A stretch of DNA of 64,000 nt from Polyangiaceae bacterium (GTDB taxonomy: Bacteria; Myxococcota_A; Polyangia; Polyangiales; Polyangiaceae): NCBI GenBank assembly GCA_016715885.1, contig JADJXL010000028.1, positions 496,001 through 560,000 of the forward strand, read 5' to 3'. This document shows, piece by piece, positions 51,981-60,383 of this stretch. The position numbers and the translations under genes are program-made. The notes under the pieces were generated by a model that searched no databases, was not told the DNA's origin, and worked only from the letters and a program-made list of their open reading frames with translations. Positions within the stretch are counted from its first letter, which is position 1. Each line of letters begins with the position of its first letter.

Positions 51981-52700
51981 TCAAATGCCGCCGTTTACAC
52001 TGACGACCTTACCATTCAAGTACGTATTGTGCAAAGCGAGCCAGGCGATGGTTTTTGCAACTTCTCCAGCATCGCCCAATCGCCGCAATGCGCTCATTGC
52101 ATGGTAATCCTCCACGAGCTTCGGATCGAGCTCGGCGCCAATGCCCGTGCCAAGGAGCCCGAGCGCGACGACATTCACGCGAACACCGCGCGGGCCAAGG
52201 TCTTTCGCCGCCGCCATCGCAAGCGCGGATACGAGCCCCTGCGACGCTGCAAATACCGGCGGTATCGGCAGCGATTGCGTTCGATCGAGCGCCGCGACGA
52301 ATACGATGTCCCCTCCGCCACGCGCTCCCAATCGTCCGCCCCATTCGCGACATATCTGGAACGCCGACCGAGCATTCACATGCATCGTCGTATCCCAATC
52401 TTCGTCCGTGGCAACATCCACGCGCGCTTGCCGCACGATCGTCGCGCAATGGATCACCACGTCCGGTAAATTGTTTTCCGCTTCGAGTGACGCCACGAGC
52501 TTCGGTAAAGCCGACGCATCCCGCAAATCGACGCGCAATCGCCGCAAACCTAGCTCCTCGGCCAATGCGACCGCCCGCGCTTCGGAATTGCAATACGTGA
52601 ACATTGGCGATAACTCCGCCTGCGACAATTCTCGCACGACGGCACTTCCCACGGCCCCCGTTCCGCCAATGACCAAAACGCGGCGTTTTTCCTGATTCAT
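51981..52700 (-). CDS. SDR-fold protein lacking the catalytic triad
   Basis: 239 residues with a classical SDR Rossmann fold: VLVIGGTGAVGSAVVREL for NAD(P), then an HCATI segment in place of NNA.I, and RVNVVALG. In the active site the usual Ser is Ala (IVFVAALDRT), and the YxxxK signature reads FAASQ, so both Tyr and Lys are replaced. It should bind a dinucleotide but probably cannot perform the standard reduction. Its ATG overlaps the aminotransferase stop (ATGA). It may be a scaffold or regulatory partner of the active SDR two genes upstream. Confidence 0.75.
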   Translation of the reverse strand: MNQEKRRVLVIGGTGAVGSAVVRELSQAELSPMFTYCNSEARAVALAEELGLRRLRVDLRDASALPKLVASLEAENNLPDVVIHCATIVRQARVDVATDEDWDTTMHVNARSAFQICREWGGRLGARGGGDIVFVAALDRTQSLPIPPVFAASQGLVSALAMAAAKDLGPRGVRVNVVALGLLGTGIGAELDPKLVEDYHAMSALRRLGDAGEVAKTIAWLALHNTYLNGKVVSVNGGI

Positions 52701-54004
52701 CCGAGCCCCTCGATGTAGGCCAGTTCCTCGGCCACTGCGCGGACGAACGTCTCGAGTTTTTCTTCGGGTATGTCGAATCGAGGCTGAAGCCGGAATATGC
52801 TCCAATCGTGCCCACACGTGAAACAGAAAAAACCTCGCCGGTAAAGTCTGTGGCACATGAGCGGTGAAATGATCGACTTTTGGTCCAAGTCCTGAAAGCC
52901 GAAATGCTCGAACGAAAGCCACGGATGATCCGGCTGATTCAGCGCGACGCCTTGCATGAACCCAGCACCACGCGCCTCGCGGAAAAGCGGCGAACCCGAC
53001 AGCGCATTCGCGAGATCCTGCTTCAGTTTGTCCCCGAGCCGTTTGACGCGCGTTATGCGTTCGTCCGTCAAGAGATCCAGCGCGGCCAAACCCGCGACGC
53101 ACGAAAGCGCATTGAATCCCATCGTCGTATTGTGACTCTCGCCCGACGCAAAGTGGTTCCCGTACGCACGCAGAAAGATGTCCTTCGTCGTGAGCATCGC
53201 CGAAATCGGCATGAGGCCTCCACCCAAGTGTTTGGCCAGAAGAACCGCATCGGGACGGCGCGGCCAATCTGCCGTCGCAAGAAATCCCCGACCCGTGCGC
53301 CCGAGCGCCGTTTGCACTTCGTCCGCCACGAGCAGCGTTCCGTGTTTCGCCGTCAGCTCGCACAGCGCTTCCACGAATTCAGGAGGCAATTCGCGCACGC
53401 CGCCCTCGCCCTGAATCGGCTCGACGACGACCGCAGCCACGTCTCCCGGAGCCAGCGCTTTGGCGAGCGCATCCACGTCACCAAATGGAATACGCTCCGC
53501 TCCTTCGACGAAAGGCGCGAATGGGTCGCGCAAATACCCGCTCGCCATGAGCGATACGCTACCGAACGTGCACCCGTGATAGGCGCCATCGAGGCTCAGA
53601 AAACGCGGTCTTTTCGTGAGCGCACGCGCCAACTTCAATGCGGCTTCGACGGCATCGCTTCCCGTGCATCCGAAAAACGCATTGTCGTAAAACCCCGTTC
53701 GTTCGCAGAGCCGTCGAGCAAACCGCCCTGCAAAAGGATTCACGCGCGACGGATACCAAGATGCCGCGTCCGATGCCAAGTATTGCCTTACGGCATCCGC
53801 TACGTACGGGTTTCGATGGCCAAACGCTTGCGTGCCATGAAAGTCCTCGATTTCGTGCCCTTCGCGATCGTACAAAAGGCCGCCCTGCGTGCGCACGATT
53901 TCAATCGGTTCACCCGCCAATTTTGCGCGTTGTGCCACGAGCGGATTGACGAACGCGCGATATTCATCGAAACCGCGGCGGAAAATATCATCGTACGCGT
54001 CCAC
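52697..54004 (-). CDS. class III PLP aminotransferase
   Basis: 435 residues of fold type I, class III (acetylornithine/GABA/BioA-like). Features are CTGSDAVEAALKLARA for phosphate binding, DGAYHGCTFGSVSLM, VVVEPIQGEGGVRELP, LLVADEVQTALGRTG and the PLP lysine in AVLLAKHLGGGLMPISAML. The C-terminal region includes FFCFTCGHDWSIFRLQPRFD. It starts with GTG placed directly after the TAG of the upstream SDR gene. In the operon it would introduce an amino group into a ketone or aldehyde product. Confidence 0.9.
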   Translation of the reverse strand: MDAYDDIFRRGFDEYRAFVNPLVAQRAKLAGEPIEIVRTQGGLLYDREGHEIEDFHGTQAFGHRNPYVADAVRQYLASDAASWYPSRVNPFAGRFARRLCERTGFYDNAFFGCTGSDAVEAALKLARALTKRPRFLSLDGAYHGCTFGSVSLMASGYLRDPFAPFVEGAERIPFGDVDALAKALAPGDVAAVVVEPIQGEGGVRELPPEFVEALCELTAKHGTLLVADEVQTALGRTGRGFLATADWPRRPDAVLLAKHLGGGLMPISAMLTTKDIFLRAYGNHFASGESHNTTMGFNALSCVAGLAALDLLTDERITRVKRLGDKLKQDLANALSGSPLFREARGAGFMQGVALNQPDHPWLSFEHFGFQDLDQKSIISPLMCHRLYRRGFFCFTCGHDWSIFRLQPRFDIPEEKLETFVRAVAEELAYIEGLG

Positions 54005-54748
54005 CTAGAGACCTCCGTCGAGCACCACTTTGGCGCCCGTCATGAACGAAGTCGAATCCGATACCATGAATGCCGCCATTTCGGCAATTTCTTCTGGCCG
54101 AGCCAAGCGCCCCATCGGACATTGCTGCATGTATTCTCGTTGCCTATGCTGGGGCAAACCTTGCGCCATCCCTACTTCCGCAAGTCCCGGCGCCAGCAAG
54201 TTCACGCGGATCGAATAACGCCCCACTTCACGCGCCAGAGCTTCCGTCAGCCCGCGGAGTGCTGACTTCGACGCCGCATAATGAATCGGTGCTTCGATGA
54301 TGCGTTCCGACGCGAAGTTGCCAATGTTGAGAATGCTCCCCTTCCGGGCGCGTATCATGTGACGGAGCACCGCGCGACTGAAGAGATACACGCCCTTCAC
54401 ATTGACACTCATCACGTTGTCCCAATCGGCTTCTTCGAGCAGCGAAATGGGCAACACCTGCGTAATGGCCGCATTGTTCACCAAAACATCGATACCGCCA
54501 AAGGCTTTGACCACGGCGTCGACCGTGCTTCGTACATGCGCCGAATCCGCGACCGATCCTTTGAAGACGAGCGGCGCTTCGCCTACCTCGCGAATCATTT
54601 TTACGGCGTCCTCGGCGCTCGCATCGTCATTCTTGTACGTCAACGCAACGCGGGCCCCATGCCGAGCCAGCGCGAGGGACATCGCCAGACCGAGCCCGCG
54701 CGTGCCGCCCGTCACGATAGCGCGTTTTCCTTCGAGCAGCCGATTCAT
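54005..54748 (-). CDS. short-chain dehydrogenase/reductase (FabG-like)
   Basis: 247 residues with an intact classical SDR active site: cofactor motif VTGGTRGLGLAMSLAL, NNAAI, the catalytic Tyr and Lys in HYAASKSALRGLTE, and RVNLLAPG. The Ser position is in ILNIGNFAS. Sequence and length match 3-oxoacyl-ACP reductase-like enzymes using NADPH. The ATG at 54748 overlaps the radical SAM stop (ATGA); the frame to 54895 is spurious. It is probably the active ketoreductase of the operon. Confidence 0.92.
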   Translation of the reverse strand: MNRLLEGKRAIVTGGTRGLGLAMSLALARHGARVALTYKNDDASAEDAVKMIREVGEAPLVFKGSVADSAHVRSTVDAVVKAFGGIDVLVNNAAITQVLPISLLEEADWDNVMSVNVKGVYLFSRAVLRHMIRARKGSILNIGNFASERIIEAPIHYAASKSALRGLTEALAREVGRYSIRVNLLAPGLAEVGMAQGLPQHRQREYMQQCPMGRLARPEEIAEMAAFMVSDSTSFMTGAKVVLDGGL

Positions 54749-56232
54749 CTGACCATCCCATTGGCAACGAGGGGCAATGACCGCCGCCCCTTGCGCTCGC
54801 CCCATTCTTTCGGTTTTGCCATGAACTTGGATTCTTTTTCTCGATAAAGCACGTTGTAGTTGCACACGGGCACCGTCGACCCATCTGCATAACAATTCGA
54901 ATCACAACATTGATAAATTCGTTCCACGTCGAACGTTTCTTCGTCCATGTGTGAATGAACATACACGGCCTTGGCCGCTCGTTCACTGATCCGTAATGCT
55001 TCTGCAGGAGGCAAACGTTTGTCGCTTGGGAACATTTTGCGTACCAATGAATTGAGCATGCCCAGGATTCGCTCGTCGTCCGCTTCACCTCGTGCCCAAA
55101 GCATGTCCATCGAATCTTGCAGGGCCCTTTCGAGCCGCGTATTTGGTTCGAGGTACAAATGATCTTGCAGGACGTGGTACATCGTTTCGCGATCCATGAA
55201 TCGCAAAAAGGGTACGGCCGGTCCACCCTGTTCGTCCACGAGCATGTAGGCAATTTGATAACAAAGCGGATGCGCGCTCGGTGAAGGAACGAAGTCGCTC
55301 ACGCGGAGGAGCCCTTTTGTCGTTTCTTCGATTCGCTGCAGCACTTCCACCATCGAAATGCGGCCCGATCGGTCGAATGAAGCGCCGCCCTGGCCCGTGT
55401 ACGTGATCGTGTGAACCTCGAGGTGCCGCACGCACGACAATTCGAGGCCCATTTTGATGATGTCGCCGATTTCGTGATCGTTGTATCCCCGCGTCATCAC
55501 CGGAATCAGCGTCGTATCCACTTGGTGTTTGTCCAGAAGCTCCAGCACTTTACGCTTCAAATCGACCAGCGTCGCGCCCTGCATCGCCCGGTCGACGTGC
55601 TTGTCGAACGTATCGAACGACAATGCAATGCGAGCCCCCATTTCCGACAAACGCCGGACCAAACTTTCATCGCGCGCCAACCGCACGCCATTCGAACAGA
55701 CGCTCACGCGATGAATTCCCCGCGACCTTGCCATTTCGATGAGGTCGAACAGGTGCGGATGCACGAGCGGCTCGCCGCCGGTCAAATTCACGATATCGAG
55801 GTCCCCACCGTGATCGGCCACGAGATGGTCGAGCACGCGGGCAAACTCCTCGCGACTCATGTGATACGCGTCGTCGTTCTTGTTGTGCACGTAGCAGATG
55901 GGGCAATCGAGGTCGCAAGCGCTGGTGATCGTCACGACCGGCAATCGCACTTTCTGCGTGTGGCTTTCGCACGGACCACAATCGAATGGGCAGCCGTGTT
56001 CGATTTCGCGCATCACGCGCGCGGGCCGCGCATCCACGGGCACGATCGCACGCGTGCGCTCGTACCACGCAGCGTCCGTCGAGAGCCGCGCTTCTTGTTC
56101 ACCATGCGCAGTGCAGCGTTTGCGCATCCAAACTTCGCCGTTGTCAAGAGCGACGACGCGCGCAGGAAGCGCTGCTTTGCATACCTTGCACAAGCTCGTG
56201 GTTTCGTGAAGCAGCCGCTCGGACATCGACAT
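54745..56232 (-). CDS. radical SAM enzyme with extra N-terminal cysteine clusters
   Basis: 495 residues. The radical SAM cluster motif is CDLDCPICYV (CxxxCxxC, about 105-112), followed by NLTGGEPLVHPHL. Ahead of it are CKVCKAALPA and then HGCPFDCGPCESHTQ. A C-terminal cysteine group (CCDSNCYADGSTVPVC) could hold an auxiliary cluster. N-terminal zinc-like Cys, a CPxxCGxC-type motif and then CxxxCPxC is the layout of the MJ0619/Tes family, whose members methylate pterins or join lipid chains. It is the first gene of the five-gene operon. Starts at 56232 and 56226 are both possible. The exact reaction is unknown. Confidence 0.85.
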   Translation of the reverse strand: MSMSERLLHETTSLCKVCKAALPARVVALDNGEVWMRKRCTAHGEQEARLSTDAAWYERTRAIVPVDARPARVMREIEHGCPFDCGPCESHTQKVRLPVVTITSACDLDCPICYVHNKNDDAYHMSREEFARVLDHLVADHGGDLDIVNLTGGEPLVHPHLFDLIEMARSRGIHRVSVCSNGVRLARDESLVRRLSEMGARIALSFDTFDKHVDRAMQGATLVDLKRKVLELLDKHQVDTTLIPVMTRGYNDHEIGDIIKMGLELSCVRHLEVHTITYTGQGGASFDRSGRISMVEVLQRIEETTKGLLRVSDFVPSPSAHPLCYQIAYMLVDEQGGPAVPFLRFMDRETMYHVLQDHLYLEPNTRLERALQDSMDMLWARGEADDERILGMLNSLVRKMFPSDKRLPPAEALRISERAAKAVYVHSHMDEETFDVERIYQCCDSNCYADGSTVPVCNYNVLYREKESKFMAKPKEWGERKGRRSLPLVANGMVR

Positions 56233-56302
56233 GATGGTCCGAGCATAGACGACAGCGACCCATGCACTCAAATGAACCTTCTTGCGTTACGCTCACGCGT
56301 CC

Positions 56303-57070
56303 ATGACGACGTCTGTTACGTGCGAAATCATCAAGGCCGAAGCCCTGGGAAAACGCTTCGGAGACACGGTCGCGCTCGACGACGTCAGCTTCACCATCGA
56401 CGGTCCCGGCATCATCGGCGTGCTCGGTCCGAACGGCGCCGGAAAAACCACGCTGCTCGACATCCTCGAAGGTTTGTCCGTTCCTACGAGCGGGAGCTTT
56501 CGCCTCTTCGGAAAGCGTCCAAATCCTTATCCCCGCGGCCGCATCGGCGTCGTCATGCAGAAAGAAGCCCAGCTCGACCGCATCACCGTCCGCGAGTACG
56601 CCGAGCTTTTTTCGGTCATCTTCGGCGTCGCGAACGGCACCGAAAAAATCCTCGCACAAGCGCGGCTCGAGCACCGATCGAGCGCCCCGGTCACGCGTTT
56701 GTCCGGGGGCGAAGCTGCGCGTCTCTACATCGCAACTGCGGTCGTTCACGAGCCGGATCTGGTTTTCCTCGACGAACCTACCGCGCACCTCGACCCGGAC
56801 AACAAACGCATCGTCGGCGATCTGCTTCGCGATCTAGCCGAGCGTCGTACGCTTTTTTTATCCACCCACGACCTCTACGAAGCCGACGTTCTTTGCGACA
56901 AACTACTCTTTCTGGTCGGAGGACGCCTGCGTGCGAGCGGCACGAAAGACGAGCTCGTCGCCAGCGTTCCACCCGAAAAACGTCGCGGAATCGGCGTGGA
57001 AGATGCTTTCTTTCACTTCTGCGCCATCCGCATCCGTGAAGGCGGAAGTGCGGGAGAACGCGCCGAATGA
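56303..57070 (+). CDS. ABC-2 type exporter, ATP-binding subunit
   Basis: 255 residues: Walker A LGPNGAGKTTLLDILEG, an ABC signature TRLSGGEAARLYIA that is close to consensus, Walker B LVFLDEPTAHLDP and the H-loop FLSTHDLYEAD. It diverges from the radical SAM operon with about 70 bases between starts, so both sides probably share a control region. It overlaps the permease gene by 4 bases (ATGA). Likely exports the product of the neighbouring operon, by inference. Confidence 0.92.
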   Translation: MTTSVTCEIIKAEALGKRFGDTVALDDVSFTIDGPGIIGVLGPNGAGKTTLLDILEGLSVPTSGSFRLFGKRPNPYPRGRIGVVMQKEAQLDRITVREYAELFSVIFGVANGTEKILAQARLEHRSSAPVTRLSGGEAARLYIATAVVHEPDLVFLDEPTAHLDPDNKRIVGDLLRDLAERRTLFLSTHDLYEADVLCDKLLFLVGGRLRASGTKDELVASVPPEKRRGIGVEDAFFHFCAIRIREGGSAGERAE

Positions 57071-58095
57071 AAGCGTTCTTGGTTCTTTTCCGCATCCGGC
57101 TCCTCGATGTTCTCCGCAGCCGAAGCTCCACCGGGTTTGTCCTGCTCTTCCCCGTCGTGCTGCTCGCCGTCCTCGGGCTCGTCTTCATGAACGGCCATCC
57201 TTTCGAGCGGCGATACGTCGCGCTTGTCGAGACGAACTCCATGAACGAAGCGGTCGCAGAGTGCGTTCGCGTGCTCGACGGTTACGAGGAAGTCCGCGTG
57301 AGCAGGCAGCGCAGCGAAGCCGAAGCGATGGGCAAACTGCGCACGCGCATGGTCAGCGCCGTACTCGCGCCTTCGCCGGATGGGTCGAGCGTAACGTTAC
57401 ATATTGGCGAACGTGACCGCATTTTCGGAAGCGGACTCGCGTCGGTTTTGCCCGTTCCGAGTCGCATCGATATCGTGGAAACGCCTCGTTTTGGTTATGT
57501 GCATTATCTATTTCCAGGGGTATTGACGTTCTCCGTGCTCACCGCGGGCCTGTTCGGAATGGGTTATCCCATGGCCCTCTTCCGCCAGAATTTGTTCTTG
57601 AAAAAACTCGCCACGACGCCACTGCGCAAGCATACCTTCATTGCCGCAAACGTTGCTGCGCGAACGCTTCTCGTGCTCGTGCAAGTCGTGTTGCTTCTGC
57701 TCGTTGCGCACTTTGCATTCGATATGCCACTTACGGTCCTATCGTTCGTTTGGGTCGTGTTCATATCGATGCTTGGCGTACTGGTATTTTTGGGTGCTGG
57801 TTTTGTTCTCGCGGCGACAATCAAAAATACCGAATTGCTGGTCGACATCGTCAGCGCCATCAATCTTCCCTTGGTATTTTTTTCGGAAATATTTTTCCCG
57901 CTCGACGGATTACCCAAGCCGCTTGCCGCATTTGGATCCATTTTGCCATCGACGGAAATGGTCCGTTTGTCGCGAGCGGTATTGCTTTATGGCGTCGAAG
58001 ACGCGTCGTATCTCGCTGGGGGACTCGGCCTTCTCGGAGTATGGTTCATCGTGATGTTCGCGATCAGCCTGCTCACGTTCAAATGGCATGAATGA
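57067..58095 (+). CDS. ABC-2 type exporter, permease subunit
   Basis: 342 residues in the ABC-2 membrane plan: one N-terminal helix (STGFVLLFPVVLLAVLGLVF), a large external domain (about 45-140), then five helices, including HYLFPGVLTFSVLTAGLFG and LPLVFFSEIFFPLDGLPKP, the latter a conserved ABC-2 signature region. Coupled to the ATPase gene. It overlaps the following PAS-STAS gene by 8 bases. The substrate is unknown. Confidence 0.9.
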   Translation: MKAFLVLFRIRLLDVLRSRSSTGFVLLFPVVLLAVLGLVFMNGHPFERRYVALVETNSMNEAVAECVRVLDGYEEVRVSRQRSEAEAMGKLRTRMVSAVLAPSPDGSSVTLHIGERDRIFGSGLASVLPVPSRIDIVETPRFGYVHYLFPGVLTFSVLTAGLFGMGYPMALFRQNLFLKKLATTPLRKHTFIAANVAARTLLVLVQVVLLLLVAHFAFDMPLTVLSFVWVVFISMLGVLVFLGAGFVLAATIKNTELLVDIVSAINLPLVFFSEIFFPLDGLPKPLAAFGSILPSTEMVRLSRAVLLYGVEDASYLAGGLGLLGVWFIVMFAISLLTFKWHE

Positions 58096-58975
58096 CCCTG
58101 GAGGATGCATGTGTTCGGCACATCTGGATGACGGTTCAGGCCGCATAGCGGAGCTCGAAAAGCGTATCGCGGAGCTCGAGATTGCCGAAGAACGATTTCG
58201 AACGCTCTTCGAATACTCCAATGATGCTCACCTCATCTTCGACGTCGCGACGGGAGGCATCATCGATTGCAATGGTGAAGCGATCCGCATGCTGAGGTGC
58301 ACGGACAAGCAACAAGTGCTCGACATTCACCCGGCAGTCCTTTCGCCGGAATTTCAGCCGGATGGTCGCAGTTCACTCGAAAAAAGCATCGAGATGGACG
58401 CGACCGCCCGGAAAAATGGTTATCATCGTTTCGAATGGATTCACCGCCGCATGGATGGCGAAGATTTTCCCGTCCAAGTTACGCTCACGCCGGTGACGTT
58501 GCATAGCGGGCCCGCGCTGCTCGTGGTTTGGCATGAAATAACGGACATCAAACGAACCGAAGCCGAGCTGCACAACAAGATTGCCATCATCGAAGAGCAG
58601 GCACGGCAAATTCGCGAATTGTCGACGCCAATTCTCGAAGTGTGGGACAAAGTATTGCTCGTCCCGCTGCTCGGAGTGCTGGATGCGACACGCGCCGACC
58701 AATTGCAGTCCACGCTTTTGCAATACGTCGTCGCCCGCCAAGCCGCGTACGTCATCGTGGATTCCACGGGCATCGCCTCCGTCGACGAAGACGTTGCCCG
58801 GAGGCTCATCGGGATCGTCGACGCCGTAACGCTGCTCGGTGCCAAGGGCGCCGTCGTCGGCATCCGGCGCGACGTTGCGCTTTCGCTGGTCAAGGCTGGT
58901 GTCGACATCGGTCGGATCACGACGCTTCCCAACGTACGAGCCGCGCTTGCGGCACAGATGCGCAGCCACCGTTGA
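58088..58975 (+). CDS. PAS-STAS sensor protein (RsbR-like)
   Basis: 295 residues. A short coiled-coil lead (IAELEKRIAELEIAEERF) precedes a PAS domain (about 35-150) and a linker helix, then a C-terminal STAS domain (about 175-290) with the pattern STPILEVWDKVLLVPLLGVL and IVDSTGIASVDEDVARRL. The Ser/Thr region DSTGIASVD corresponds to the phosphorylated loop of RsbR/RsbS-type proteins. Such proteins sense a ligand or redox state and act by partner switching. It overlaps the exporter permease gene by 8 bases, so it probably monitors the same pathway. Confidence 0.9.
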   Translation: MNDPGGCMCSAHLDDGSGRIAELEKRIAELEIAEERFRTLFEYSNDAHLIFDVATGGIIDCNGEAIRMLRCTDKQQVLDIHPAVLSPEFQPDGRSSLEKSIEMDATARKNGYHRFEWIHRRMDGEDFPVQVTLTPVTLHSGPALLVVWHEITDIKRTEAELHNKIAIIEEQARQIRELSTPILEVWDKVLLVPLLGVLDATRADQLQSTLLQYVVARQAAYVIVDSTGIASVDEDVARRLIGIVDAVTLLGAKGAVVGIRRDVALSLVKAGVDIGRITTLPNVRAALAAQMRSHR

Positions 58976-59048
58976 TTCGCGGTTTGTCCGAGCAACGAAT
59001 CGAAGCCGTTGACCGGACGCACGAATACCACTATTCCTATGCTTCGCG

Positions 59049-60383
59049 ATGCTTTCTAGCTGGCTGCGTGCCTCCGTATGCGTCACGACGCTCTTGCTCG
59101 TGCCTCGACAAACGCACGCCAGCGCTTTCGACGTGCAGGGCCTCGGACCCGACGGCGTCGCTGAAGTCGGAGCACGAAGCGCTTCTGCGGAAGACGGCAG
59201 CGCTGCATTTTTCAATCCTGGGGGTTTGGCTCTAGGAAACGGCACCGCGCTCTTGATCGCTCCGATCGTTTCGGTGTCGACCCTTCGTGCGCAAGACAAA
59301 AGATTACCATTCGAGGACCCCTTTGGCATTACGCTGACAGCCAGTGCCACGATTCCATTCGAAGGACCTCTTGCAAACCGCTTGCGAATTGGTTTTTCGG
59401 GGCATTTTTTGCCGACCGCAGCACTACGCCTCCTCGCTCGCGCGCCCGAAGAGCCATTTTATCCCTATTACGACAATCGCACGCAAAGGCTCGTTGCGCT
59501 CCCTGCTCTGGGGGTTCGCATCACCAAATGGCTCGGGATCGGCTTTGGTGCCAATGTGCTCGCCGGCGTCCGAGGGCCCGCGAAGCTCGAAAAAGGCGCG
59601 ACCGGCGCGCCCGAACCTCGCATCGACATTGCCGCCAATACGGTGGTTTCCGGGATCTTCGGCGTTCGATGGGATCCGACGAAATACGCGCGCTTCGCGC
59701 TCGTCGTGCGCCAAGGTTTTGGAATTCCCTTGAACATCGACACGACGGCGGACATTGGCGGCGTCCCACTTGCCACGAATTTGCAGGCGAAAATGGCCAT
59801 GTTCGATCCGCTCACGGTCGTATTGGCATCGAGCTTCGACGTCGGCAAGGTCCACATCGAAACCAGCGTTTCCCATGCAAAGTGGTCCGATTGGGAGAGC
59901 CCATATTTGTCGGTACAATCGACACTTCCAGGCGTGAACCTCGTCTCGCGCATTCCGAGCAAGCTCTTTCGCGACACGATGTCCTTTCGCATTGGCTCGA
60001 ATTATTCCATTGCAACGAGCGCCAGGACGAAGCTCGTCCTTCGCGCTGGAATCGCTGCAGAACCCACGATCCTCGCGGGCAACATCCAAGGCCGGACAAA
60101 CCTTGTCGATGGCGACAAACTCACCTTGGGCCTTGGAGCAACTTTTGCTCTAAAGAATGCGCGCGGCAACACGTTACGTATTGGGCTCGGCGGAAATGGA
60201 CAGTTCGTTTCCGAGTTCAACCAGGAAAAACGACCGTGCCAAACCGCGCCATGCCCAGAAACGACCGTCGCTGGTCCCGATGCGAATAGCCCCAGCACGG
60301 GCATCACGAATCCTGGCTATCCACGCCTCACTGCATCGGGCGCCCTATTTACGTTGTCTCTTGGCGTAGGAGCGGACTTTTGA
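59049..60383 (+). CDS. FadL/OmpP1-like outer-membrane protein A
   Basis: 444 residues. A signal peptide (RASVCVTTLLLVPRQTHAS) is followed by AFDVQGLGPDGVAEVGARSA and DGSAAFFNPGGLAL, the start pattern of FadL/OmpP1 beta-barrels. Alternating amphipathic strands fill the rest, ending in a short terminal strand with C-terminal Phe (LSLGVGADF). These barrels pass hydrophobic molecules. The stop overlaps the next gene (TGATG). Confidence 0.85.
   Translation: MLSSWLRASVCVTTLLLVPRQTHASAFDVQGLGPDGVAEVGARSASAEDGSAAFFNPGGLALGNGTALLIAPIVSVSTLRAQDKRLPFEDPFGITLTASATIPFEGPLANRLRIGFSGHFLPTAALRLLARAPEEPFYPYYDNRTQRLVALPALGVRITKWLGIGFGANVLAGVRGPAKLEKGATGAPEPRIDIAANTVVSGIFGVRWDPTKYARFALVVRQGFGIPLNIDTTADIGGVPLATNLQAKMAMFDPLTVVLASSFDVGKVHIETSVSHAKWSDWESPYLSVQSTLPGVNLVSRIPSKLFRDTMSFRIGSNYSIATSARTKLVLRAGIAAEPTILAGNIQGRTNLVDGDKLTLGLGATFALKNARGNTLRIGLGGNGQFVSEFNQEKRPCQTAPCPETTVAGPDANSPSTGITNPGYPRLTASGALFTLSLGVGADF

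Noticed and set aside
50947..58975. Known NRPS/PKS or RiPP cluster
   Set aside because: No adenylation, ketosynthase, precursor peptide or peptidase gene is present; the radical SAM enzyme lacks an adjacent small precursor frame.
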